Origin: Dehalococcoidia bacterium
Lineage (GTDB): Bacteria; Chloroflexota; Dehalococcoidia; GIF9; AB-539-J10
Assembly (NCBI GenBank): GCA_023229725.1
Contig: JALNYR010000047.1
Coordinates: forward strand, 1 to 17,458
Direction: 5' to 3'
Length of the DNA stretch: 17,458 nucleotides
The notes below the pieces were generated by a model. That model saw only the letters and a program-made list of their open reading frames with translations. It was not told the DNA's origin and did not search any database. A program made the position numbers and the translations under genes. This document shows positions 1 to 6,987 of the stretch, piece by piece. How positions within the stretch are numbered: position 1 is the stretch's first letter; the number at the start of each line of letters is the position of its first letter.

Positions 1-28
1 ACGAGAGACGGAAGACAGCTTCATCGCG

Positions 29-943
29 ATGGCCCACAGCCCGGCGGTGGCATCGAGGTTCTCGGTTGCGGCGAACGGCCTGCTCGCGATGCTGAAGCTC
101 GTAACCGGGATAGTGTTCCACAGCGCCGCGCTGGTTGCGGACGGGTTCGACAGTCTCCTCGACGTGCTGGCGGCCCTGGTCGTGCTCCTCGGCGTGCGCT
201 TCGGCCGGGAACGCATCGCGGCTGCGCTCGTTGTGGAGGTGATGCTGGTCGCGGGCTGTCTCATCGCCCTTGAGGGATTCGCCCGGCTGGCGATCCCGGT
301 GCACGTGTTGACTCCTTCCACCGTGTTCGTCGTCGCCGTCGTGTCGGGCGCTTCATCCCTGGCGTTGGGCGTGTATCAGCGAACGGTGGGAAGGAGGAGC
401 GGGAGCCTCTCTCTCATCTCGCAGTCCCTCGACAGCCGCAGCCACGCCTTCCAGGCAGTCGGCGTGCTGGCGGGCCTGGTTGCCGCGCGTCATGCTGTCT
501 TCGCGCTCGACGCCGTCGTGGCTGTGGCTATCGCGTTCATGGTGCTGAAGTCCGCGGTTGAACTGATGCTCGAGCTTTCCCGGGCGATTCGGACCGGGGA
601 GTTCGACGCGAAGGCACAGGAACGAGAGTATGAGCGCGGATTCGACCGGCACCGGTGGAACTTCTTCAAGACGTGGACGTTGCTGACGGTGAAGGAACTG
701 AGCAACCGGCGGGACATCGTGCTCCGGTACGACCAGACGTTCACGCCGGACGATCTCCCGTTCTCCTCTCAGCGTAGCCCCGCAGCCGGGTTCGACTATC
801 GCAAGAGCGTGGACGCCATACTGGAAGAGCTGTTCGGACAGGGGCAGATTGGCTCCACCGGCGGCGAACTGTACTTGACGGACCACGGGCGTTCACAGCT
901 GGCGGCCAGCCTGCGCCGACGCCGCTTCGGATTCTTCTTCTAG
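29..943 (+). CDS. CDF-like cation transporter domain with atypical soluble C-terminus (possibly 5'-partial)
   Basis: Membrane protein, 304 aa from the first ATG. The reading frame is open to the left edge and this ATG has no good ribosome site, so the true start may lie outside the window. Residues ~11-185 resemble the cation diffusion facilitator fold (metal efflux driven by protons). The second helix has ALVADGFDSLLD, where D41 and D45 align with the H-x3-D metal pair of the CDF at 16135-17094. A later helix has D135-x3-H139, aligning with D-x3-D there. The usual ferredoxin-like CDF C-terminal domain is replaced by ~115 residues rich in charged and aromatic residues (W210, W216, FDYRKS, LYLTDHGRSQLA) that resemble a winged-helix fold; the protein ends RRRRFGFFF. 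Substrate is unknown. The stop overlaps that of the convergent CoA-transferase gene. Family assignment is moderately sure; the C-terminal fold is a guess. Confidence 0.7.
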   Translation: MAHSPAVASRFSVAANGLLAMLKLVTGIVFHSAALVADGFDSLLDVLAALVVLLGVRFGRERIAAALVVEVMLVAGCLIALEGFARLAIPVHVLTPSTVFVVAVVSGASSLALGVYQRTVGRRSGSLSLISQSLDSRSHAFQAVGVLAGLVAARHAVFALDAVVAVAIAFMVLKSAVELMLELSRAIRTGEFDAKAQEREYERGFDRHRWNFFKTWTLLTVKELSNRRDIVLRYDQTFTPDDLPFSSQRSPAAGFDYRKSVDAILEELFGQGQIGSTGGELYLTDHGRSQLAASLRRRRFGFFF

Positions 944-1770
944 CAGTCCGTGTCGCGGCCCAGCATGGTGCCCCCGGGGTCGATGACATCCCGCATGAGC
1001 TGCAACTCGCGCCCGGTGGGAGCCGGCGTCACCGATACCGTCTCAGGCAGGTAGTCGTGGGTGAAGCCGGTGCCGGCAACGACCTCGTCCAGTGAGACGC
1101 CGGGGTGCACGGACTCGAGGCGGGCGAGCTTCGTCGTCTCGTCAAATCGGAAGACCGCTTTGTCGGTGAGCAGCATCGTCGGCCCGCCGCGGTTGAGGCC
1201 GTGCCGCTCTCTGGCGCCCGGCCCGTCCAGGTATCCGGCGCCGGAGACGAAATCGACGCGGTCGACGAAGTTGCGGCGCTCGTGAGGGATGATGACTATC
1301 TCCCTTCCGAACAGCGAGAAGTGGCCGGGTTGGTTGATGGGGCCGACGAGTCGGACCTTCGGTCGGGCGTAGTCGCCTATGGCGACGGTGTTGCAGTTGC
1401 CGTACTTGTCGACCTGGGCGGCGGACCCGAATCCGACGTCGATTTCGTGGCGGGCGGCGACGTACGACATAGTCAGGCTGTTGTTGTAGGCTTCGCACGG
1501 CCACTCACCGAGCGCCGTCCCGAACTCGCTCTCCATGCGCGTGGGGGCTTTGCTCACATCGGGGTTCATGACCCAGCCGGCCACCAGCATCCACGAGTTG
1601 GGAGCGTGGGTGTGCTGTGCGAGGCTCATGGCCACGATGGGTATGCGTGTCAGCATGAGGATGGTCTGCGGACCCGTCGACATGCCGAGGAACCACAGCT
1701 CGTTGTCGCGCAGTTCCCGCGCGATAGCGGCCGCCATGACTTCGTAAACGGTTGCCTTCGCGGCCGTCAC
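940..1770 (-). CDS. CoA-transferase beta subunit, GctB/IpdB-like
   Basis: 276 aa, family I CoA-transferase beta subunit. Such pairs move CoA between carboxylic acids (glutaconate CoA-transferase) or, in the IpdAB branch, hydrolytically open a ring in a CoA-linked steroid breakdown intermediate. Visible landmarks are IDVGFGSAAQVDKYGN, VDFVSGAGYLDGPG and the C-terminal LESVHPGVSLDEVV with a RELQLMRDVIDP tail, all in the order found in IpdB-like proteins. The candidate active-site glutamate is E80 or E82 in RMESEFG, where family members carry Y/D-E-S/A-G. The start is GTG, giving a 4-bp GTGA overlap with the upstream alpha subunit, so the two are translationally coupled. Cytoplasmic heterodimer or heterotetramer expected. 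Subfamily is recognised from memory; substrate is not determinable here. Confidence 0.88.
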   Translation of the reverse strand: MTAAKATVYEVMAAAIARELRDNELWFLGMSTGPQTILMLTRIPIVAMSLAQHTHAPNSWMLVAGWVMNPDVSKAPTRMESEFGTALGEWPCEAYNNSLTMSYVAARHEIDVGFGSAAQVDKYGNCNTVAIGDYARPKVRLVGPINQPGHFSLFGREIVIIPHERRNFVDRVDFVSGAGYLDGPGARERHGLNRGGPTMLLTDKAVFRFDETTKLARLESVHPGVSLDEVVAGTGFTHDYLPETVSVTPAPTGRELQLMRDVIDPGGTMLGRDTDC

Positions 1771-2669
1771 AGGGCGCCTCCGACCTGGCGCAGCCGGGCG
1801 AGCTTCGCGGCGCCGATGAGGTCAAGGTACTTGTCGTGGCTGCTGACGCCGTACACGTACCTGTCGAGGTATTCCTTGAAGGCGGCGGGGTCGCGCCCCA
1901 CTTCGGCGTAGTGCGCCAGGTGCTCCCGGTCCTGGTCGTAGACGTGCAGACACGAGAACGGGTGAGCGCCGTAGGGCACTTCGACGATGGCCGTCGTGCG
2001 GAACCTCGGAATGAGGTTGAGGTACGGGAGTTGCCGCACCCTGTCGTGCGGTACAACCTGCTCTACCGTCACGATGAGGTTCCGTGTCGTGCGGGAGGCG
2101 GTCAGGTCGAGGTCTTCCGGCAACTGCCGGTGTGGGAAGAAGAGGACGTTGCCGTACTTGTCGCCGACCGGCGCATGGATGATGACCCATTCGGGTTCAG
2201 CGGCTGAGACGGCGTGATACGTGCCGCTGCCAAAGGGGTCGGCGACCTCTCTGATGTCCGGATTCACCTTAGGGAGGTCGGTGCCGACCATCTCGCGCGT
2301 CATGAAGTACGGCATGCCGCGCGCGCTGCAGGCGAACCGCTCGAAGGCGACGGGCTCGCTGTACTCCGAGAGCTCCAGCTCGCGGTTCTGAACGGCGCGT
2401 CGGAAACACGGCGCAGTGCCGAACTCCTCGAGGCCGACGTAGGAGAACTCAAGCCGCTTCACACGTCCCGCCCCGATGAGGATGTCCACGTCGCTTGCGC
2501 TCACGTGGCTGACGATGGTCAGGTCCTTCGTGCCGCGACGAAGCAACTCGTAGACGAATGCCATGGGGTGATTGTGGACGGCCATGCCGCCGAGGTGGAT
2601 GCGGCTGCCATCCCTGATGAGGGCCGCGGCCTCGGCAAGGGTCTTCAGTTTGACAGTCGGTTCGTTCAT
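1767..2669 (-). CDS. CoA-transferase alpha subunit, GctA/IpdA-like
   Basis: 300 aa, partner of the beta subunit encoded immediately downstream. The N-terminus has the family's IRDGSRIHLGGMAVHNHPMAF segment (glycine loop near residues 20-35), followed by DLTIVSHVSASDVDILIGAGRVKRL, then VGDKYGN and the C-terminal HYAEVGRDPAAFKEYLDRYV. These match the layout of the IpdA/GctA branch of family I CoA-transferases (usual length ~290-320 aa). ATG start; the preceding sequence has no clear Shine-Dalgarno site, but a TTGACC-N17-TAGAAT promoter lies 43 bp upstream, leaving a leader of about 35 nt. The operon holds only the two subunits; no other steroid or glutamate pathway gene is adjacent, so the substrate remains open. 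Confidence 0.88.
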   Translation of the reverse strand: MNEPTVKLKTLAEAAALIRDGSRIHLGGMAVHNHPMAFVYELLRRGTKDLTIVSHVSASDVDILIGAGRVKRLEFSYVGLEEFGTAPCFRRAVQNRELELSEYSEPVAFERFACSARGMPYFMTREMVGTDLPKVNPDIREVADPFGSGTYHAVSAAEPEWVIIHAPVGDKYGNVLFFPHRQLPEDLDLTASRTTRNLIVTVEQVVPHDRVRQLPYLNLIPRFRTTAIVEVPYGAHPFSCLHVYDQDREHLAHYAEVGRDPAAFKEYLDRYVYGVSSHDKYLDLIGAAKLARLRQVGGAL

Positions 2670-2711
2670 GCTGGCCGACGGGAACCCGCAGCAGTCGTGG
2701 CGCGAGCGCGT

Positions 2712-2740
2712 ATTCTATGGTGTCGGGTTGGGGTGGTCAA
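2712..2740 (-). promoter_or_regulatory. Sigma70-type promoter for the CoA-transferase operon
   Basis: On the minus strand TTGACC (2740-2735), a 17-bp spacer and TAGAAT (2717-2712) precede the alpha-subunit ATG at 2669. Transcription would start near 2705. Five of six bases match both consensus hexamers. Confidence 0.6.
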
Positions 2741-2747
2741 GGACAGC

Positions 2748-3020
2748 TTACCCGGGGATCCAGAATGTCCTGGCGTGCACCACTTCGACCTTGCCCGGCA
2801 GCATCAGCTCGGTCTTCGACTTTGTGTGGAACGCGAGGCCCTTGTAGCTGACGAGGTACCGGAACGACCTGTCGAGGACGCCTCCACGCGCGAAAACGAC
2901 GAGGGGTTTCTCGCAACGATTCACGATTGTCAGGAAGTCTTCCGGCTCCATCGAGACGATGGCGCCTGACGCTTTCACTGCCCGTGCAATAGCCGCTGCG
3001 GCCGCTGCTGCGTATGCCAT
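2748..3020 (-). CDS. Conserved small hypothetical protein, Ala-rich N-terminus
   Basis: 90 aa, starting at ATG 3020 behind a strong GAGGAGA ribosome site; a longer reading frame upstream has no such site and reads through the divergent promoter region. Begins MAYAAAAAAAIARAVKASG, continues with MEPEDFLTIVNRCEKPLVV and FRYLVSYKGLAFHTKS, and ends HARTFWIPG. No signal peptide or membrane segment other than the short Ala-rich helix. The pattern (small protein with a 'YLTSYKGL-F-TKS' core and 'WIP' end) is one I associate with uncharacterised proteins in several phyla; no function is known to me. Lies 78 bp upstream of the CoA-transferase operon on the same strand and is divergent from the YkgJ-type gene. 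Confidence 0.75.
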   Translation of the reverse strand: MAYAAAAAAAIARAVKASGAIVSMEPEDFLTIVNRCEKPLVVFARGGVLDRSFRYLVSYKGLAFHTKSKTELMLPGKVEVVHARTFWIPG

Positions 3021-3098
3021 GCCAGCTTCTCTCCTCAGGAACGGAATACCGTCGGGGCGCGTTTCCTCGCCACCCGCCGGAGCTATACTATGGCGCAC

Positions 3099-3127
3099 AC
3101 GATACACAGGGTGTGGACGGGAGTCAA
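3099..3127 (-). promoter_or_regulatory. Candidate promoter for the 90-aa hypothetical gene
   Basis: Minus strand TTGACT (3127-3122), 17-bp spacer, TATCGT (3104-3099), about 80 bp upstream of ATG 3020. It overlaps the leader of the divergent plus-strand gene, for which TATACT at 3084-3089 is a good -10 element without a clear -35. Confidence 0.4.
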
Positions 3128-3133
3128 TCGGGA

Positions 3134-3607
3134 ATGGAACCGGACAGAGTACGCGACACGGGGGAAGCCCTGCGCGCCGCAGGCGAAGCGGCAACGACGG
3201 GCGAGCCCTTCGACTTGCCGTGCATCCGCTGTGGTGTGTGCTGCACCGTCTACCAGGTGCGCATCAGCCCGGCGGAAGCCATGGCGATTGCCGAGCACAT
3301 GGGCCTGGAACGATGGGACTGGGTAGGACGCTACTGCGACCCCCGATGGCATGACACGCGCAGCCACCTCATCCGGCACGACGACGGGGGCTGCGTCTTC
3401 CTCAACCGGTTTTCGGGAGAGGTGTCACTCTGCAGCATCTACGAGGTGCGGCCTGAGGCGTGTCGCGACTGGGCGGCCGGGGTGTTCAAGCCGGCGTGCC
3501 GGGACGGCCTGAAGCGCTTCTGGCAATTGGAAGCGAGTGAAGACGGTCAGCTGCAGGGCAGCGCCGAGTCCCTCGCGCGCCTCGACGCGTTTCTGCGTTT
3601 ACGGTGA
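3134..3607 (+). CDS. YkgJ-family Cys-cluster (zinc/iron-chelating) protein
   Basis: 157 aa from ATG 3134; CGGGAG lies 10 bases upstream, and the longer open frame would read through the promoter region. It carries the C-x2-C-x2-CC signature of the YkgJ family: CIRCGVCC gives C30, C33, C36 and C37. This is followed by SPAEAMAIAEHMGL and by C87, C100, C110 and C122 in GGCVFLN, SLCSIYEVRPEAC and PAC. The family (often described as a Zn- or Fe-binding domain) has no settled biochemical role; members occur beside flagellar, oxidoreductase and unrelated genes. Soluble, no signal peptide. Divergent from the small hypothetical gene with ~113 bp between starts; probably monocistronic. Family call is confident, function unknown. 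Confidence 0.82.
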   Translation: MEPDRVRDTGEALRAAGEAATTGEPFDLPCIRCGVCCTVYQVRISPAEAMAIAEHMGLERWDWVGRYCDPRWHDTRSHLIRHDDGGCVFLNRFSGEVSLCSIYEVRPEACRDWAAGVFKPACRDGLKRFWQLEASEDGQLQGSAESLARLDAFLRLR

Positions 3608-3656
3608 CCGCCCGGCAAGCACGGGCAGGATATCCTCATCGCATACGAAGTTCCTT

Positions 3657-3686
3657 TTGGATGCATGGCCGTACGTCTGCTAGAAT
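3657..3686 (+). promoter_or_regulatory. Sigma70-type promoter for marR-msrA
   Basis: TTGGAT (3657-3662), 18-bp spacer, TAGAAT (3681-3686), about 93 bp upstream of the GTG start of the MarR gene. The leader begins just after CACTGTGAGAATCG. Confidence 0.5.
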
Positions 3687-3778
3687 CACTGTGAGAATCG
3701 ACCGCGGGCTGCGCCACGCCCGGCTCCGGGAGGGCGATGTGTCCTGTGCGAGATTCCCTCAGTATCGGGAGGACTAGC

Positions 3779-4270
3779 GTGACTGCTGCGAAGAAGACCT
3801 ATCCATGTGACGACAGGGACCAGGAACTCTGGCTGCTCCTGGAGCAGACGAGGAACGCCATCTACAAGGCGCGCTCCCTTGAGCTCGAACAATATGGCGT
3901 CTCACCCGTTCAGGCCGGCACCATGTTCGTCATCTATGCCATGGGAGGCAAGACGCGACCAGCCGACATCGCCCGCTGGCTCGTCCGTGAGCCCCACTCC
4001 ATCTCGGGTCTGCTGTCCCGCATGGAAACGGACGGCCTTCTGAAACGTGAGCCTGATCCGGACCGGCGGAATGCCGTCTCCATCTCATTGACCGAGTACG
4101 GTCGCGACATCTGCCTGAAGACGTTCCAGCGTGAGTCGGTGAAGCAGATACTGTCGTGCCTTGGCGAGGACGAGCGCAAGCAGCTCCTGTCCTCGCTCAT
4201 TCACCTCCGGGACCGGGCGTTGAAGGACCGCCGGATGCGGAGCAAGCCGCCCTTCCCCGCGGAGCACTGA
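3779..4270 (+). CDS. MarR-family transcriptional regulator
   Basis: 163 aa from GTG 3779, which has GGGAGG exactly 6 bases upstream; the ATG at 3737 has only a 2-base gap to its GGGAGGG and adds 14 unconserved residues. Winged-helix MarR fold: an N-terminal helix (QELWLLLEQTRNAIYKA), then GVSPVQAGTMFVIYAMGGKTRPADIARWL, the recognition helix region EPHSISGLLSRMETDGLL, and the wing KREPDPDRRNAVSISLTEYG. C-terminal dimerisation helices follow. Three cysteines (YPC, DIC, LSC) are present but no OhrR-type N-terminal sensing cysteine can be assigned with confidence. MsrA follows 23 bp later on the same strand, so the regulator may answer to oxidants or toxic compounds; that link is inference from position only. 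Confidence 0.88.
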   Translation: MTAAKKTYPCDDRDQELWLLLEQTRNAIYKARSLELEQYGVSPVQAGTMFVIYAMGGKTRPADIARWLVREPHSISGLLSRMETDGLLKREPDPDRRNAVSISLTEYGRDICLKTFQRESVKQILSCLGEDERKQLLSSLIHLRDRALKDRRMRSKPPFPAEH

Positions 4271-4293
4271 CCGGTGAGGCGTCGGGTACTGCA

Positions 4294-4827
4294 GTGAGGA
4301 CGCGGGAAACCGGGCGACGGGAGACGGATATCCGTCGAGCTACGTTCGCCGCCGGCTGCTTCTGGGGCCCGGAGGACGTCTTCCGCCGCGTGTCAGGGGT
4401 GGAATCCGTCACGGTGGGCTACGCTGGCGGCAGTACCGAGCATCCGACATACGAGCAAGTCTGCACCGGGCTCACCGGCCATGCGGAGTCGGTGCAGGTG
4501 CTGTTCGACCCCTTGAAGACCTCCTACACGACGCTTCTCCGGGTGTTCTGGGAACTGCACGACCCCACGCAGTTGAACCGGCAGGGCCCGGACGTCGGCT
4601 CGCAGTACCGTTCGGCCGTCTTCTACCACGACGAGCAGCAGAAGGCGGAGGCGCAGCAGTCGAAGCGTGAACTCGAGCAATCGGGTCGATTGAGCGGACC
4701 CATTGTGACCGAGATTGTGCCGGCCGGGCGCTTCTGGCCCGCGGAAGAGTACCACCAGCGGTTCCTGGAGAAGAATCCCCACTGCAACTGCGGGAGCGTC
4801 TGCCGCTCCGGACCAGCCGAGAGCTGA
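4294..4827 (+). CDS. msrA: Peptide-methionine (S)-S-oxide reductase MsrA
   Basis: 177 aa. Reduces methionine-S-sulfoxide in proteins, restoring oxidised methionine. The catalytic site AAGCFWGPEDVF supplies C22; YAGGSTEHPTYEQVCTG, GHAESVQV, DPTQLNRQGPDVGSQYRS and FWPAEEYHQRFLEKNP are all family hallmarks in normal order. Resolving cysteines are available in the tail (HCNCGSVC). The usual FYPAE is FWPAE here. Cytoplasmic, no signal peptide. GTG 4294 is the first usable start after the MarR stop; its ribosome site (GTGAGG, 14 bases away) is poor, so translation may depend on coupling to the MarR gene. No msrB is fused or adjacent. Confidence 0.93.
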   Translation: MRTRETGRRETDIRRATFAAGCFWGPEDVFRRVSGVESVTVGYAGGSTEHPTYEQVCTGLTGHAESVQVLFDPLKTSYTTLLRVFWELHDPTQLNRQGPDVGSQYRSAVFYHDEQQKAEAQQSKRELEQSGRLSGPIVTEIVPAGRFWPAEEYHQRFLEKNPHCNCGSVCRSGPAES

Positions 4828-4865
4828 ACGGGCGTTGCCCGGAGGGACGCGTCAACCGCAGTGTG

Positions 4866-4883
4866 AGCCGAGCCTCTTCGGCT
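4866..4883. terminator. Possible bidirectional terminator hairpin
   Basis: AGCCGA (4866-4871) and TCGGCT (4878-4883) form a 6-bp stem with a 6-base loop between the convergent msrA and 4-helix protein genes. There is no T-tract on either side, so this is weak. Confidence 0.3.
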
Positions 4884-4933
4884 GCGCTCCAACGGACGTT
4901 GCGGGGCGTTCGGGGGCACGACACGACATCGCG

Positions 4934-5374
4934 CTAGGCGTTGCGTTCGCTGTCGTTCGCTTGCTGCGTGTCTCCTGTACGCGCGTCACGCTGCTCGGAC
5001 GGGCCTGACACCACCTCCGCATCGAGGTAGTGCGTTGTGGCGGCGCCTGTGCCGGACGCGAACTCATCGCGGGCTAGAGCGACGAACACGGTGCTCATGA
5101 TGCCCAGCAGCGTGGCCGGGGGCATCATCGCGCAGACGGCTCCCGCGAGCGCAAGGCCCCAGCGTCGGCGCTTCAGACACTGGATGCCGCCGATGATGGC
5201 CAGCGCGCCGGTGGCAAGGAACAGCACCAGCAATGTGCCGACGGCCATGAACGCGGTGTAGAACGGCGCGGCGACGGGCATGAACAGCGCCATGGCCAGG
5301 GCGACCAGCATGTTCAACGCACCGGCGGCGATGGCCAGCACGCCCGCTACCGTGGGCTTCCAGGTTGTCTGCAT
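4934..5374 (-). CDS. Small 4-helix membrane protein (paralogue 2 of a tandem pair)
   Basis: 146 aa from ATG 5374, preceded by an excellent GGAGGAGGT site. Starts MQTTWKPTVAGVLAIAAGAL and has about four hydrophobic helices, with RRRWGLALAGAVCAMMPPA and STVFVALARDEF before a polar tail of ~30 residues (AEVVSGPSEQRDARTGDTQQ). It shares the WKPTVAG start, the (R/K)RWGLALAG helix and the FVALxRDEF end with the gene 96 bp upstream, so the two are clear duplicates. Proteins of this shape are common but uncharacterised; no transport or enzymatic motif is visible. Probably co-transcribed with the upstream paralogue and perhaps with the dehydrogenase gene. Confidence 0.8.
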   Translation of the reverse strand: MQTTWKPTVAGVLAIAAGALNMLVALAMALFMPVAAPFYTAFMAVGTLLVLFLATGALAIIGGIQCLKRRRWGLALAGAVCAMMPPATLLGIMSTVFVALARDEFASGTGAATTHYLDAEVVSGPSEQRDARTGDTQQANDSERNA

Positions 5375-5470
5375 TGTGGTACCTCCTCCAACAGGGATTC
5401 GCCAGTCGAACTCGTTCTTGCCCATGACGATGAACGCGACGGCGGCAACCGCCGGCAGCCTGCTGGGTCA

Positions 5471-5833
5471 CTACTTCATCGCACTGCGGAACTCGTCTCT
5501 CGACAGGGCCACGAACACTATGGCGAGTACGCCGAGCAAGGTCTGGAGGGGCATGAGGGCGCAGATACCGCCGGCCAGGGCGAGGCCCCATCGTTTCCTC
5601 TGCAGGGCCGTGATGCCCCCGGCAAGGGACACCGCGCCGAGAATCATGAGTGGGATTCCGAGTGTGGCGATGACCGGCAGCGAGATGTACGGGGTGTACT
5701 CGGGCAGACCCTGCATGTGCATCCCACCGGCGACTCCTCCCACAATTGCGATAATGATTGCACCGGAGGCCAGGTGCAGAGCGCCTGCAACAATCATCAG
5801 AATGCCTGCCACGGTTGGCTTCCACGTCTTCAT
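5471..5833 (-). CDS. Small 4-helix membrane protein (paralogue 1 of a tandem pair)
   Basis: 120 aa from ATG 5833 with AGGAGGAA as ribosome site; the longer frame upstream runs into the dehydrogenase gene. Begins MKTWKPTVAGILMIVAGAL, with helices around residues 8-35, 45-70, 75-95 and 95-112, ending FVALSRDEFRSAMK without the polar extension of its paralogue. The loop after helix 1 is glycine/methionine rich (GGVAGGMHMQGL). Sits 52 bp after the dehydrogenase stop, same strand. No known function; the shared features with the downstream gene are seen directly. Confidence 0.8.
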   Translation of the reverse strand: MKTWKPTVAGILMIVAGALHLASGAIIIAIVGGVAGGMHMQGLPEYTPYISLPVIATLGIPLMILGAVSLAGGITALQRKRWGLALAGGICALMPLQTLLGVLAIVFVALSRDEFRSAMK

Positions 5834-5885
5834 CCTGTCATTCCTCCTGTCGACGGACCCGCTTGTCCGCAATGGGACGGGCGTC

Positions 5886-6881
5886 CTAGTAGCCGCGTTT
5901 CTTGTTGACGAGAGTCTCGAGCCTGTCTCCCTTGACATAGCGCTGCAGATTTCGAATGAACAGGTCCTGCACCATGCTTGGGTAGGCGGCGATGTAGCCG
6001 GCGATGTGCGGGCTGTAAAGCAGGTTCGGCAGCTCCCAGAGGGGGCTGTCCTTGGGTAGAGGCTCCTGTTCGAACACGTCGAGGGCGGCTCCAGCTATGC
6101 GCTTGTCCTTGAGCGCAACCGCGAGCGCTGCCTCGTCCACCACGGGGCCGCGCGAAACGTTCACGAGGAACGCATCCTTCTTCATGGCGGCGAACTGAGC
6201 GGTGCTCATCATGTGGTAGGTCTCCGGCGTGAGCGGTGTAGCCATGACGACGAAGTCGCTCTCGGCCAGCAGCCTGTTGAGCCCGGACGGGGGCAGTATG
6301 ACGTCAGCGTAGCGGGCCTTGCCCGGCTTCGTTGCCGACTTGCGCACGGCGATGACCCACATCTCGAACGCCTTGGCGACGCGTGCAACCTTCGGGCCGA
6401 TATTGCCGTAGCCCACGATGCCCATGGTCTTGCCGCGAAGCACGCCGGGACTGAAAGGCTGCCAGAGGCGCGCTTCCTTCTGCCGCGCGCATTCAACGGT
6501 GCCCTTGATCCATGCGAGGCAGCACTGGATAGCAAGCTCGGCGGGGGCGAAGGAGTGAATGCCGCCGACGTTGGTGAGAATCACGGGGCTCCTGCGGAAC
6601 TCCTCGTCGAGCAGCACTCTGTCGACCCCGGCCTGGTTGACCTGCACCCACTTGAGCTTCGGTGCCCGGGCAAGGAGCCGGGCCGGGATTCGCATGCCGG
6701 CGTAGACTTCGGCCTCGGCGAGGAGGCGGTCCATCTCGGCGGTTGCCGCGGCGTCGCCCTTCAGCTCGGCGGAGAGCAGCTTGCCGATGTGGGTCACCTT
6801 CACGCGGGGATCGACGGCTGCAATCCGCGGCAGCACGTCCTCGGCTATCTGGTCGTTCACCAGGATGTTGATGGGTTCCAC
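5886..6881 (-). CDS. D-2-hydroxyacid dehydrogenase (NAD(P)-dependent)
   Basis: 331 aa, starting GTG 6881 behind GGAGGG. Cytoplasmic oxidoreductase that interconverts 2-hydroxy acids and 2-oxo acids. The Rossmann motif GYGNIG lies at residues 157-162. The catalytic set is present: R244 in NVSRGP, the glutamate in DVFEQEP (E273) and H292 in SPHIAGY. The substrate-side loop NVGGIHSFAPAELA (104-117) is normal for the superfamily. After the second beta strand the sequence is AVRKSATKPG instead of an acidic residue, which in this superfamily tends to favour NADP(H), as in glyoxylate/hydroxypyruvate reductases. Exact substrate unknown. It has its own promoter and is followed by the 4-helix membrane pair. 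Confidence 0.9.
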   Translation of the reverse strand: MEPINILVNDQIAEDVLPRIAAVDPRVKVTHIGKLLSAELKGDAAATAEMDRLLAEAEVYAGMRIPARLLARAPKLKWVQVNQAGVDRVLLDEEFRRSPVILTNVGGIHSFAPAELAIQCCLAWIKGTVECARQKEARLWQPFSPGVLRGKTMGIVGYGNIGPKVARVAKAFEMWVIAVRKSATKPGKARYADVILPPSGLNRLLAESDFVVMATPLTPETYHMMSTAQFAAMKKDAFLVNVSRGPVVDEAALAVALKDKRIAGAALDVFEQEPLPKDSPLWELPNLLYSPHIAGYIAAYPSMVQDLFIRNLQRYVKGDRLETLVNKKRGY

Positions 6882-6920
6882 AGGCCCTCCTTCTTGTGTG
6901 CAGTTCGCGATGGCCCTGCA

Positions 6921-6949
6921 AGTCTAAGAAGTTGCGGACAGCCTGTCAA
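6921..6949 (-). promoter_or_regulatory. Sigma70-type promoter for the hydroxyacid dehydrogenase
   Basis: Minus strand TTGACA (6949-6944), 17-bp spacer, TAGACT (6926-6921), about 40 bp upstream of the GTG start. The -35 is a perfect consensus match. It lies directly after the histidine kinase stop, marking the operon boundary. Confidence 0.65.
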
Positions 6950-6987
6950 AGGAGGGAAGTCAAGAGACACCGTCACGACGTGAGTCT

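Noticed and set aside
1105..1911. Long plus-strand open frame opposite the CoA-transferase genes
   Set aside because: It is antisense to two clearly conserved genes, shows no family motif, and is typical of high-GC shadow frames; the same holds for frames at 2214-2969, 6213-6983, 8210-8869, 11889-13787 and 16216-17319.
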